Origin: Microbacterium protaetiae
Lineage (GTDB): Bacteria; Actinomycetota; Actinomycetes; Actinomycetales; Microbacteriaceae
Assembly (NCBI RefSeq): GCF_004135285.1
Contig: NZ_CP035494.1
Coordinates: forward strand, 1,364,001-1,428,000
Reading direction: 5' to 3'
Length of the DNA stretch: 64,000 nucleotides
Shown here piece by piece: positions 8,936 to 17,421 of this stretch. The first letter of the stretch is position 1. Every line of letters begins with the position of its first letter. The position numbers and the translations under genes are program-made. The notes beneath the pieces were generated by a model. That model did no database searches. It saw only the letters and a list, made by a program, of their open reading frames with translations, and had not been told where the DNA came from.

Positions 8936-9021
8936 GTCATTGGCAGGAAGACGGTCTGACCGGCCGAGGCGTTGTGCCCGGTGGCTGACGCGAGAGGGCG
9001 AACTGGCCTGTCTCGCAGCAA

Positions 9022-9987
9022 TCAGAGTCCGGAGGAGACGCGCAGCACATCCCAGATGGTCGTCGCGGTGTCGAGGTCGTAGGTGCTGCGCCCCAGGATC
9101 CGTGGGAACCGCCGGGAGCGACCGGGAATGACGTGCCCGCCCCCTCGGACCGTGTACTGATCGACCCCCGCGGCACCCTCTTGCCGGTGGCTGTGGACGG
9201 TGACGGTGGTGCCCTTCGACCGCGCGCGGTGCGGCAGCTCCCGGAACGTCGGCGCGGCGGTGATCCCGTTCAGCTGCCGGAACACGCCCACCGTGTCCGC
9301 CGCGGACAGCACCCGCCCTCGCGGCGACAGACCCAGCAGCTTCACCTCGCCGCCGGTGAACGGCGAGGTACGGTCGGCGGTGCCGGCGACGGTCAGGAAC
9401 GGCACCGGCCGGGTGAACGGCCCATAACCGCGATTGGACGGTTCGGGCAGGTTCGCGCCGATCACCGCGACACCCGCCAGCAGGGCCGGGGAATCGGCGA
9501 GCAGCCGGAAGGTGAGCTGTCCGCCGTTGGAATAGCCCACCGCGAACACCCGTCGCGGATGGATGCCGTGCTCGGCCGCGATCCGGTCCACAAGCGTGGT
9601 GAGGAACGTGACATCGTCGATCTCCTCGCGCCGTGCCGGTGTCCGCGACGCCAATCGGCCGTCATTCCAGCCGCGGCGGTACCCGTCCGGGTAGGCGACC
9701 ACCGCACCGTCCCGGGCAGCGAGCTCGTCGAACTCGAAGCCCGTGGCGCGCCGCACCGACTCTCCGGTCTGCCCTGAGCCATGCAGCACGATCAGCAGCG
9801 GCGCCCCCGTACCCAGCCGCTCGGGGATGAACAGCCCGTAGGTCCGTTCGCGGCCGTCGACGACGATCCGCTCGCGCCGCAGCGGGCCGATTCCTGCCGG
9901 TGCGGTGGCTCGCGGAACCCCCAGGAGGAAGATCACCACGGCAACGATCGCGATGACCGCGGCGGCAACGGCACCCCCGACGATCAT
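9022..9987 (-). CDS. Membrane-anchored alpha/beta-hydrolase, PHB-depolymerase/LpqC-like esterase
   Basis: A 321-residue exported hydrolase. An N-terminal hydrophobic segment (about residues 1-25) acts as signal anchor. The catalytic domain shows the HGSGQTGES oxyanion segment, the nucleophile elbow GYSNGG, an Asp-bearing GTADRTSPF and a terminal GGGHVIPG with the probable catalytic His, the layout of poly(3-hydroxybutyrate) depolymerase/feruloyl esterase-like proteins. The start ATG at 9987 overlaps the stop of the DoxX gene by 4 bp, which excludes the longer upstream frame. The natural ester substrate is unknown. Confidence 0.78.
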   Translation of the reverse strand: MIVGGAVAAAVIAIVAVVIFLLGVPRATAPAGIGPLRRERIVVDGRERTYGLFIPERLGTGAPLLIVLHGSGQTGESVRRATGFEFDELAARDGAVVAYPDGYRRGWNDGRLASRTPARREEIDDVTFLTTLVDRIAAEHGIHPRRVFAVGYSNGGQLTFRLLADSPALLAGVAVIGANLPEPSNRGYGPFTRPVPFLTVAGTADRTSPFTGGEVKLLGLSPRGRVLSAADTVGVFRQLNGITAAPTFRELPHRARSKGTTVTVHSHRQEGAAGVDQYTVRGGGHVIPGRSRRFPRILGRSTYDLDTATTIWDVLRVSSGL

Positions 9988-10337
9988 GCCGACAGCGGCC
10001 GCACGGCCAGCACGGCGACCGTGGGAATCGTCAGCACCAGGGCAGGAAGCATCCGCGGCAGGGTGTCGCGCACCCGCAGGTGAGATCCGATCGCACCCAC
10101 GAGCAGCAGCAGCAGGCCCGCCGCGGCCGCCATCCCGAGCACAGGCCACCAGATTCCGGCGATCAGCCCCGCGGCGCCGAGCATCTCGGGGACACCGATC
10201 AGCCGGTACGCGGGCACCGGTATGCGCAGATGATCTGCCTCCGCGACCAGCGGCTCACCGACCCGCAGCTTCCGGTACCCGCTGAACAGGAACATCGCGG
10301 CCAGCAGCCCACTCAGCACGTCAGAAACGACGATCAT
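9984..10337 (-). CDS. DoxX family membrane protein
   Basis: A 117-residue integral membrane protein with about four hydrophobic helices. LFSGYRKL near residue 20 and the proline-bearing RLIGVPEMLGAAGLIAG stretch are typical of DoxX-like proteins. The ATG at 10337 has GAGGAG upstream; the 20 extra upstream codons are not needed. It is the first gene of a two-gene unit with the esterase and is divergent from the TetR regulator, which probably controls it. Confidence 0.75.
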   Translation of the reverse strand: MIVVSDVLSGLLAAMFLFSGYRKLRVGEPLVAEADHLRIPVPAYRLIGVPEMLGAAGLIAGIWWPVLGMAAAAGLLLLLVGAIGSHLRVRDTLPRMLPALVLTIPTVAVLAVRPLSA

Positions 10338-10440
10338 GATTCTCCTCACGGCCCCGGTCAGATGGACGACCGAACAGGTTGGACCGCGGCCGATCATACT
10401 CCAGAACCGGATGACCTATCCATTCGGATGCCTGATCCGC

Positions 10441-10446
10441 TACGAT
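10441..10446 (+). promoter_or_regulatory. -10 element of a leaderless promoter for the TetR gene
   Basis: TACGAT ends 6 nt before the GTG at 10453. This TANNNT-N6-GTG layout is the standard signature of leaderless actinobacterial transcripts, and there is no convincing ribosome site before the GTG. Confidence 0.55.
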
Positions 10447-10452
10447 GAGAGT

Positions 10453-10989
10453 GTGAACGCGTTACGGAAAGATGCCGCCCGCAACCGCGACCTGGTGCTG
10501 CAGGCCGCCCACGCGATCCGGCGGGGCGGGCAAACGCTGCAGCTGAACGCCGTCGCCCGTGTCGCCGGGGTCGGTGTCGGCACCGTGTATCGGCATTTCG
10601 CCACCGTCGAGCAGCTCACCGAAGCTCTGGTGCTCGGCCGCTTCGATGATCTGACGGATCGTGCTCGCCAGGTGCAAGACGCCGCGGGCCTGCGCAGCTT
10701 CCTCGAGCACGCCCTGGACATCCTCGTCTCCGACGACGACTTCGCCACCACCGCCACGACCCCACGTCCTGCGCTGCCGGCCACAGAGGAAGCCCGCCAG
10801 CGGCTCCTGGACACCCTCACCGCCGCCATCGCCCGGTCCCGCCCCACGCGCGGCCTGGACGATGGCCTCACGCCGGCCGACATCCTGATCCTGCTGTGCG
10901 GGCTGGCGTACGCGATCCGCCGCAGCAACGCCGACCAGGCCCGGCGCCGCCAATACCTGGACGCCTTCCTGCGGGGAACCCTCACTTGA
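10453..10989 (+). CDS. TetR/AcrR family transcriptional regulator
   Basis: A 178-residue one-domain regulator. The N-terminal three-helix DNA-binding domain includes AVARVAGVGVGTVYRHF (about residues 34-50), the canonical TetR recognition helix with TVYRHF. The rest is helical ligand-binding domain. The GTG at 10453 gives the usual short lead-in before helix 1; an ATG at 10411 would add 14 residues. It is divergent from the DoxX-esterase pair, the likely target. Confidence 0.85.
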   Translation: MNALRKDAARNRDLVLQAAHAIRRGGQTLQLNAVARVAGVGVGTVYRHFATVEQLTEALVLGRFDDLTDRARQVQDAAGLRSFLEHALDILVSDDDFATTATTPRPALPATEEARQRLLDTLTAAIARSRPTRGLDDGLTPADILILLCGLAYAIRRSNADQARRRQYLDAFLRGTLT

Positions 10990-11102
10990 GGCGGTCGAGG
11001 GTCCTGCTCAGCGGACCACGCTGGTGAGCGAAGGTGAGGACCGGCTCGCCTCGCGCTCGTTATCTGTGCATGGAACCCGCCGTCTACTCGCGGAACCTAC
11101 AC

Positions 11103-13673
11103 CTACGCGAAGTCCCCCGCCGGGGCCATGTCGGTGAAGCGCGAGAAGTGGCCTTGGAACGCGATTTCGAGGGTCGCGGTCGGGCCGTTCCGGTGCTTGG
11201 CCACGATCAGATCGGCCTCGCCCGGGCGGGTGTCTTTGTCGTAGACCGAGTCGCGGTGAAGCAGGATGACCATGTCGGCATCCTGCTCGATCGAGCCCGA
11301 CTCGCGCAGGTCTGACACCTGCGGCTTCTTGTCTTGCCGCTGCTCCGACCCACGGTTCAACTGCGACAGCGCCACCACAGGCACCTGCAACTCCTTGGCA
11401 AGCAGCTTCAGCGCGCGCGAGAACTCGCTGACCTCTTGCTGACGCGACTCGACGCGCTTGCCCGACGACATCAGCTGCAGATAGTCGATGACGACCATCT
11501 TCAATCCCACGCGCTGCTTGAGCCGCCGGCACTTCGCCCGAATCTCGACCAGCGTCATGTTGGGGCTGTCGTCGATGTACAGCGGAGCATCGTTGATGCG
11601 CCCCCGGGTGGCGGCCACCGTCGTCCAGTCGCGCGAATCGAGCGTCCCCTTGCGCAGGTTCTGCAGCGGGATGGCGCCCTCGGCCGCCAGCAGACGCATG
11701 GCGATCTCGCTGCGACCCATCTCGAGCGAGAAGAAGATCGCGGGCAGGTTGTGCTTGATCGAGGCGGCGCGTGCGAAATCGAGAGCCAGCGTCGAGTTGT
11801 GGGTCGGGATCATCGACTCACCCGCGAGGTACAGGTGATCGTCCTTGTCGACCTGCACGCAGCGCACCGGAACACTTTCGACCGGACGGATCGCCTTGAC
11901 GTACCGGGTGCCTGTGCGCAACGTGTTCGCCGGGCGCTCCTGCTCGTGCAGCGCGCGCTTCCGCTCCATCCAGAAGACGTCATCAGACGTCGAGAAGTTC
12001 AGGATGTAACAGGTGGACGATGCTTCGGAACGACCTGCGACGCGCTTCGTCGAACGTCCACACCGGTAGCCGAGGCTCACGATCAGCTCATAGACCGAGT
12101 CGGCCAGCTTCCTGCTCGTCACAGCGAACTGGCAGGACCCGACTCCCCGCACGACCGTCCCGTCAGTATCGAGCAGGCCCGCCAGCAACTCACGGCGCTG
12201 TGCCTCGGAGGCCCGCAGATACGCCGCGGGAACGTGCTTGTCGCCGAGCACACCGGCCTTGCGCAGGAGGGCGGTGAACGAACCGTGATCGCGGTAGCAG
12301 TCGATGCATCGTTGCGCCTCGCCCGAGTAGGGCCTGCCACAGTCAGGGCACGCCAGGCGCTCGGGATGCATCCCCTTGTTCTTCGGTCCGCAGGTGCGTC
12401 CGCAGGTGCGCACGTTGGGGTGGCGGGCCACGAAGGATGTACCACACACCTCACAAGTGCGCACGAGCTTCGCGCGCTCGAGCAGCCGCACCGAGTACAG
12501 CATCCCGCCGCGCGACTCGACCCGCAGACCGCCACGAGCGACCAGCGACGGGATCTCGTCGGTTTCACTCGTTATGCGGGCACCGTCGCTGTGGCCGTCA
12601 CCCAGCCAGGCGCCGAGGGCGTACGGCGCGACCGGCAGGTCAGCCTCAGGCGCCTGCAGCGGCCGCGCGTTGCGTACCGAATGGTTTGCGCGACCGTCGG
12701 AGCCGACGGTGAGCGTCGCGAGCATCTGCTCGGTTGTGACAACTGAGCAGTCGATCCGGCCGCTGCGTCGCGCGGCACGGGTCTCGGTGACCCACTGATG
12801 CTGGGCATCGGCGATGATCGTCGAACCGTCCGAGAACTCGACCTCGTAGCACGGGCGGTCGAGCATGACGTCGGTCGCGGCGACGACCCGCGTCGGCCGT
12901 CCGTCCGATCCGTACAGCTCGTCGCCGACCTCGACCTTGCCCATGGTCGTCCAGCCGCTGGGCGTGGGCAGCGGCGTGTCGAGAGCGAGCGCCTTGCCCA
13001 TCGCGGGGCGGGCAGCCACGACGACCATCTGGCCGCCGTGCAGGCCGTTGGTCAGCTCGTCGAGCTCACGGAAGCCGGTGGGCACTCCCGTCATCTGCCC
13101 GTCGCGACCACGCGCCGCCTCGATCTCGTCGACCGCGGCATCCACTGCCACCGTCAAGGGCACATAGTCTTCGGATGCCTCGGCCCCGGTGACCCCATAG
13201 ATCTCGGCTTGTGCCGTGTTGACGAGATCGAGCGCCTCGCCCTGGCCCGAGTACCCCATCTGGGCGATTCTGGTTCCCGCCTCGACGAGGCGACGCAGCA
13301 GCGCGCGCTCGGAGACGATCGACGCGTAGTAGCCCGCGTTGGCCGCGGTCGGCACGATCGAGGTCAGCGTGTGCAGATAATCGGCGCCGCCGGCGCGCTG
13401 CAGGTCGCCGGTCTTGATCAGCTCGTCGGTGACGGTGATGACATCGGTCGGCTCGCCGTGCGAATACAGCGTGAGGATCGCCTCGAAGATGACCTCGTGC
13501 TTGGGGATGTAGAAGTCGGTTCCGCGCAGGCTCTCGATGACGTCGGCCACGGCGTCTTTCGACAGCAGCATGCCGCCCAGCGCGCTCTGCTCGGCGAGGG
13601 TGTCGTGCGGGGGGGTGCGCTCCGGCTCGCGTGGTCCGCCCAGTCGCTCATCGGAGATGTCCGCAATCGTCAC
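11103..13673 (-). CDS. dnaB: Replicative DNA helicase DnaB with in-frame intein
   Basis: An 856-codon precursor; removing a 399-residue intein leaves a 457-residue DnaB of normal length. The N-terminal domain spans roughly residues 10-175. The RecA-like ATPase domain begins near 205 and its Walker A RPAMGK|STLAL is interrupted after the Lys. After the intein come FFSLEM, MVVIDYLQLM (Walker B), ALSQLNRG (motif H3) and DLRESGSIEQDAD (motif H4). The GTG at 13673 is preferred because GGAGGAGGAC lies 7 nt upstream; another GTG at 13703 adds 10 residues. A cluster of DnaA-box-like sites lies upstream. Function depends on intein splicing, since the ATP site is split. Confidence 0.95.
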   Translation of the reverse strand: MTIADISDERLGGPREPERTPPHDTLAEQSALGGMLLSKDAVADVIESLRGTDFYIPKHEVIFEAILTLYSHGEPTDVITVTDELIKTGDLQRAGGADYLHTLTSIVPTAANAGYYASIVSERALLRRLVEAGTRIAQMGYSGQGEALDLVNTAQAEIYGVTGAEASEDYVPLTVAVDAAVDEIEAARGRDGQMTGVPTGFRELDELTNGLHGGQMVVVAARPAMGKALALDTPLPTPSGWTTMGKVEVGDELYGSDGRPTRVVAATDVMLDRPCYEVEFSDGSTIIADAQHQWVTETRAARRSGRIDCSVVTTEQMLATLTVGSDGRANHSVRNARPLQAPEADLPVAPYALGAWLGDGHSDGARITSETDEIPSLVARGGLRVESRGGMLYSVRLLERAKLVRTCEVCGTSFVARHPNVRTCGRTCGPKNKGMHPERLACPDCGRPYSGEAQRCIDCYRDHGSFTALLRKAGVLGDKHVPAAYLRASEAQRRELLAGLLDTDGTVVRGVGSCQFAVTSRKLADSVYELIVSLGYRCGRSTKRVAGRSEASSTCYILNFSTSDDVFWMERKRALHEQERPANTLRTGTRYVKAIRPVESVPVRCVQVDKDDHLYLAGESMIPTHNSTLALDFARAASIKHNLPAIFFSLEMGRSEIAMRLLAAEGAIPLQNLRKGTLDSRDWTTVAATRGRINDAPLYIDDSPNMTLVEIRAKCRRLKQRVGLKMVVIDYLQLMSSGKRVESRQQEVSEFSRALKLLAKELQVPVVALSQLNRGSEQRQDKKPQVSDLRESGSIEQDADMVILLHRDSVYDKDTRPGEADLIVAKHRNGPTATLEIAFQGHFSRFTDMAPAGDFA
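11796..12992 (-). other. Class 3 intein with LAGLIDADG homing endonuclease inside DnaB
   Basis: The 399-residue intein begins with Ala (ALALDTPLPTP) instead of Cys/Ser and ends PTHN before an extein Ser. It has the class 3 splicing triad: Trp in block B (AQHQW, intein residue 67), a block F Cys (VPVRCVQVD, residue 378) and a block G Thr (PTHN, residue 397). In this class the block F Cys does the first acyl transfer. The endonuclease part carries two dodecapeptide motifs, LGAWLGDGH (126-134) and LLAGLLDTDG (269-278). Between them are two four-cysteine sets (CEVC...CGRTC and CPDC...CIDC) that look like zinc knuckles. All signature residues appear present, so splicing and possibly endonuclease activity are expected. 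Confidence 0.92.
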
Positions 13674-13862
13674 GACGTCAGTCCTCCTCCACGTTTCGGG
13701 CACACCGGATGACCGGTGGGGAAGTCGTCGATGGATGCCGCGACCACCCTGCGATCACAGCACACCACGAGCCACCGACATCGCTGTCTGCGGCGCCGAA
13801 CCCTCCCCCGAGCGGGTCAGACACCCACGCTAGAGAGGGGCGCGACAAGGTGCAAGCGCGCC

Positions 13863-14058
13863 TGTGGATAACCATGTGGAGAGTTTGCGGAGAACGCCGC
13901 GACGCCTGTGTACAGAGCCTGTGGAGAACACCTGTGTAATTCGCCAATCTTGAGTTTTTTAGTGCTTTTGACCAGGACTTCTCCATTTCACACACTGTGG
14001 ATGGATCTGTCTTTGAAGTCCCGGTTGAAGGTTGACGGCGTGTCGCGAGTTATGCACA
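13863..14058. promoter_or_regulatory. Cluster of DnaA-box-like sites upstream of dnaB
   Basis: Within the 570-bp gap between dnaB and the next plus-strand genes there are TGTGGATAA (13863-13871, exact complement of the TTATCCACA consensus), TGTGGAGAG (13875-13883), TGTGTACAG (13907-13915), TGTGGAGAA (13920-13928), TGTGGATGG (13996-14004) and TTATGCACA (14050-14058, exact TTATNCACA). A T-rich stretch (GAGTTTTTTAG) lies between them. This could be DnaA-dependent control of dnaB or a DnaA titration site. Nothing else was recognised in 13674-14245. Confidence 0.5.
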
Positions 14059-14245
14059 GTTCGGCGTTGTTCGCAAGTCCTGAGAAGCACCGCGGCGACG
14101 TCTGGCGGATACCCGCCACGTGTCGCGCCTGAGGCCGGCCACAGGGTTTCAGCATCCGCGTTGACTACAATTCCACGGGGCTCATTCGAGCCCACCGCCG
14201 TCGGCGATCGGAACTTTCCGTCACCGACGCGGAAGGGGGTGCACG

Positions 14246-14383
14246 ATGAGCGGGATGCCGCTGTGCGGGCGTCGGGGAACGCATGCGCACGTCGTGCCGA
14301 GACCGCTCATCGCATCGCTGGGGCCGTTGCGCTGGCGCGGGACCACCCTCCCACCGACGTCCGGGCCTTATCCGGTCCACTGA
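14246..14383 (+). CDS. Possible 45-residue small protein
   Basis: A short open frame starts MSGMPLCGRRGTHAHVV and ends with TGA at 14381-14383. GGAAGGGGG lies 6 nt before the ATG, a good ribosome site, and the GAGGAG of the next gene abuts its stop codon. It could be a real small gene or a coupled leader of the downstream ATPase. No family is recognised and composition alone is not convincing. Confidence 0.3.
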   Translation: MSGMPLCGRRGTHAHVVPRPLIASLGPLRWRGTTLPPTSGPYPVH

Positions 14384-14393
14384 GGAGCAGCGC

Positions 14394-15827
14394 ATGCCGA
14401 ACCTCGGTCCGATCGCCGCCACCATTCAAGCCGACGGCTCGGCGACCCTCGAGCTCGACGGGCGCACCGAGACCATCGCCACGACCCGCAGTGAAGACGC
14501 CCGGCGCGAGATCGTCCACCGGGCCGCGCAGCGCGCGGCAAGCCTGGGCTCGCCCGTTCCCGTCACTGTCACCGAGCCCGACGGCTCGGCTCGTCTCATG
14601 GTGGCCGCCGACGGCGCCGTCACCGACGCCGAAGAGGTGGATGCGGCCACGCGCACGCCCGCGAGCGAGCCCAGTGCGGTAGCACCCAGCAACGACGCGG
14701 GCGCGGCGGCCGCGTCGAGCGAGACGGGCACAGCGGCTCCCACGAACGAGCCGATACCGCCCGCCACCGTGGCCGAGGTCTTCTCACAGGCGGGCGGTGG
14801 CGACCCTGCGGTCGCTCTCGCGCAGGGTGAGCCGAAGAACGCACAGGATGCCGCTGACGAGCCTGCGGCATCCCCGGAACCCGCCCCTCAGGCGACGCGC
14901 CCCGCGGCGGCGGAGCGTCCGTCGTTCCTCAAGCAGGAGCAGGTCGAGCAGCCGGCGACCACCGGCTGGCGCGGCGCTTTCGCACGGATGGGCGTGCGTG
15001 TCGCCCCCAGCGCCCGCGAGCGGGCTGAGCGCGCAGACCTGCACGCCGTGTCGCAGCACTGGGCGGGCCCGCGCACCATCGCGGTGGTCAACGGCAAGGG
15101 CGGGGCCGGCAAGACTCCCACCACCATCAACCTGGCGGCCGTTTTCGCGCGCAACGGCGGGGCTGGCGTGCTGGCCTGGGACAACAACCAGACCCGCGGC
15201 ACCCTCGGATGGCGCACCGAACGCGGGCCGCACGAAGCCACCCTGCTCGATCTGCTGCCGCAGACCGCGCGCCTGCTCGGCACCGGTGCCCAGTCGGCCG
15301 ATCTGGCGCGGTTCGTGCACCACCAGACCGCCGACAAGTTCGATGTGCTCCGCTCGAAGCCCGCCGTGCTGGCCAGCCAGCAGCGCATCACGGCCGCCGA
15401 TGTCTCGAGCATTCACGCGGTGGCGGCCAAGTACTACCGGCTCATCGTGATCGATTCGGGCAACGACGAGACCGACCCGCTGTGGCTGCAGATGATCGAC
15501 CACACCGATCAGCTCGTGATCGCGACGACCACCCGCGACGACCACGCCGAGGCCGGGGCGCTGCTTCTTGAGGCACTCGCCGAACGCGACGAACGCTCGG
15601 CCCGCCTGGCGCAGAACGCCGTCGCCGTGGTCACCCAGGCCGATCCCAAGGCGACGGATGCCGACATCCGGCACGTCGCGCACGGCTTCGGCGCGCTCGC
15701 GCGCGAGGTCGTCAGCATCCCGTTCGACCCCACCCTCGTCGACGGGATCATCACCTTCGACGCACTGCGCGCCGACACGCAGCGGGCGTGGCTGGCAGCG
15801 GCGGCCGCGATCGCCCGTGGGCTCTGA
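14394..15827 (+). CDS. ParA/MinD-like ATPase with long disordered N-terminus
   Basis: A 477-residue protein. Residues 1-70 form a small conserved-looking domain, about 85-180 are Ala/Pro/Glu-rich and likely disordered, and from about 225 there is a ParA/MinD-type P-loop ATPase with deviant Walker A KGGAGKTPTT (235-244). A second acidic motif AWDNNQTRGTLGW (261-273) replaces the usual DxDPQ of chromosomal ParA. Similar DNNxTRGTLG motifs occur in actinobacterial MinD-like proteins such as those near type VII secretion, but no such locus is seen here. It is not the chromosome-partition ParA, which is encoded at 56878-57816. GAGGAG precedes the ATG. Confidence 0.7.
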   Translation: MPNLGPIAATIQADGSATLELDGRTETIATTRSEDARREIVHRAAQRAASLGSPVPVTVTEPDGSARLMVAADGAVTDAEEVDAATRTPASEPSAVAPSNDAGAAAASSETGTAAPTNEPIPPATVAEVFSQAGGGDPAVALAQGEPKNAQDAADEPAASPEPAPQATRPAAAERPSFLKQEQVEQPATTGWRGAFARMGVRVAPSARERAERADLHAVSQHWAGPRTIAVVNGKGGAGKTPTTINLAAVFARNGGAGVLAWDNNQTRGTLGWRTERGPHEATLLDLLPQTARLLGTGAQSADLARFVHHQTADKFDVLRSKPAVLASQQRITAADVSSIHAVAAKYYRLIVIDSGNDETDPLWLQMIDHTDQLVIATTTRDDHAEAGALLLEALAERDERSARLAQNAVAVVTQADPKATDADIRHVAHGFGALAREVVSIPFDPTLVDGIITFDALRADTQRAWLAAAAAIARGL

Positions 15828-15840
15828 CGCCGCGGCATCC

Positions 15841-16856
15841 AAGTGCCGTCCCACCTCGTCGCTTCACCCCGAGAAAGCGACACTTCGGGACGGGAGTCCG
15901 CGGCGCAACACGCAGATGCCGTCCGACACGGTCGCTTCAGACCAACGAAGCGACACTTCAGGACGGGACGACGTCCCTCCGACCCCGGTAGCCGCCGCGG
16001 CCGCGCTGCGGCATCCAAGTGCCGTCCCACCTCGTCGCTTCACCCCGACGAGGCGACACTTCGGGACGGGAGTGCGCGGCGCAACACCCCAATGCCGTCC
16101 GACACGGTCGCTTCACCCCGACGAAGCGACACTTCAGGACGGGACGACATCCTTCCCGCCCCCGTAGCCGCCGCGGCCGCGATCGCCCGCGGGCTCTGAC
16201 GCCGCGGCATCCACGTGCCGTCCCACCTCGTCGCTTCACCCCGACGAAGCGACACTTCGGAACGGGAGTGCGCAGCGCAACACCCAGATGCCGTCCGACA
16301 CGGTCGCTTCATCCAGCCGAAGCGACACTTCAGGACGGGACGACGTCCTTCCCGCCCCCGTAGCCGCCGCGGCCGCGATCGCCCGCGGGCTCTGACGCCG
16401 CAGCATCCAAGTGCCGTCCCACCTCGTCGCTTCATCCCGACGAAGCGACACTTCGGGACGGGGCGACACCGCGCAACACCCCAATGCCGTCCCACTCGGT
16501 CGCTTCACCCCGACGAAGCGACACTTCGGGACGGGAGTGCGCAGCGCAGCACGCAGATGCCGTCCGACACGGTCGCTTCACCCCGACGAAGCGACACTTC
16601 AGGACGGGACGACGTCCTTCCCGCCCCGGTAGCCGCCGCGGCCGCGCTGCGCCATCCAAGTGCCGTCCCACCTCGTCGCTTCACCCCGACGAAGCGACAC
16701 TTCAGGACGGGACCACACCGCGCAGCACCCCAATGCCGTCCCACCTCGTCGCTTCACCCCGACGAAGCGACACTTCGGGACGGGAGTGCGCGGCGCAGCA
16801 CGCAGATGCCGTCCGACACGGTCGCCTCACCCCGACGAAGCGACACTTCAGGACGG
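15841..16856. repeat. Array of 12 hairpin repeats carrying copies of the adjacent gene's 3' end
   Basis: Twelve copies of an about 52-bp unit begin near 15842, 15916, 16020, 16092, 16216, 16288, 16410, 16483, 16557, 16660, 16733 and 16807. Each starts [GA]TGCCGTCC, contains GTCGCTTC...GAAGCGAC arms, and ends GGACGGG, so it folds on itself. Two main subtypes (CCCACCTC...CGGGACGGG and CCGACACGG...CAGGACGGG) alternate. Around 16168-16199 and 16358-16395 the spacer is a near copy of the last codons and stop of the ATPase gene (encoding AAAAIARGL-stop), so the 3' end was copied along with the repeats. It fills the gap between the convergent ATPase and rplI genes. Confidence 0.9.
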
Positions 16857-16958
16857 CGCCGCGACGCGGCCGGCGCCGCCCCACGCCCCGCGCCACCCCA
16901 CCCACCCCACGCGAAAGGCCGCCGACCCGAAGGTCGACGGCCTCGCACACAGCGGTCG

Positions 16959-17411
16959 CTACTTGGCGGCGACCACCTGCAGCGTGATGACTGCGGTGAG
17001 GTCTTCGCGCAGACGAACCGTCGCCTCGTGCTCACCGACCGCCTTGATCGGCGAGGTGATGTGGATGCGACGCTTGTCGAGCTCGCCGACGCCGGCGGCC
17101 TTGACCGCATCGGCGATGTCGACGGTCTTCACCGAGCCGAACAGACGACCTTCGGCACCGGCCTTGACGGCCAGGCGCACCTTGGTCGACTCGAGGGCGT
17201 TCTTCAGCGCCACGGCCTCTTCGTGGTCGTGGATGGCGCGCGACTCGCGGGCGGCACGGATGGATGCCACCTGCTTCTCGCCGCCCCGCGACCACGTCAC
17301 CGCGAAGCCCTGGGGAATGAGGTAGTTGCGGGCGTACCCGTTCTTGACCTCGACCACGTCACCGGCGCTACCGAGACCTGCGACCTCGTTCGTGAGAATC
17401 AACTTTGCCAT
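16959..17411 (-). CDS. rplI: 50S ribosomal protein L9
   Basis: A 150-residue protein of normal length. The N-terminal rRNA-binding domain [20 protein letters not shown] with [14 protein letters not shown] (about 27-40) is diagnostic, followed by the long connecting helix and C-terminal domain ([15 protein letters not shown]). It is last in the rpsF-ssb-rpsR-rplI unit, 10 bp after rpsR. The ATG at 17411 gives the canonical start; the frame is open upstream through rpsR. Confidence 0.97.
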   Translation of the reverse strand: MAKLILTNEVAGLGSAGDVVEVKNGYARNYLIPQGFAVTWSRGGEKQVASIRAARESRAIHDHEEAVALKNALESTKVRLAVKAGAEGRLFGSVKTVDIADAVKAAGVGELDKRRIHITSPIKAVGEHEATVRLREDLTAVITLQVVAAK

Positions 17412-17421
17412 CGGGTGCTCC

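Noticed and set aside
15841..16856. CRISPR or coding repeat protein
   Set aside because: Units are self-complementary, spacers are related to each other and to a gene end, and open frames occur on both strands only because of the regular composition.
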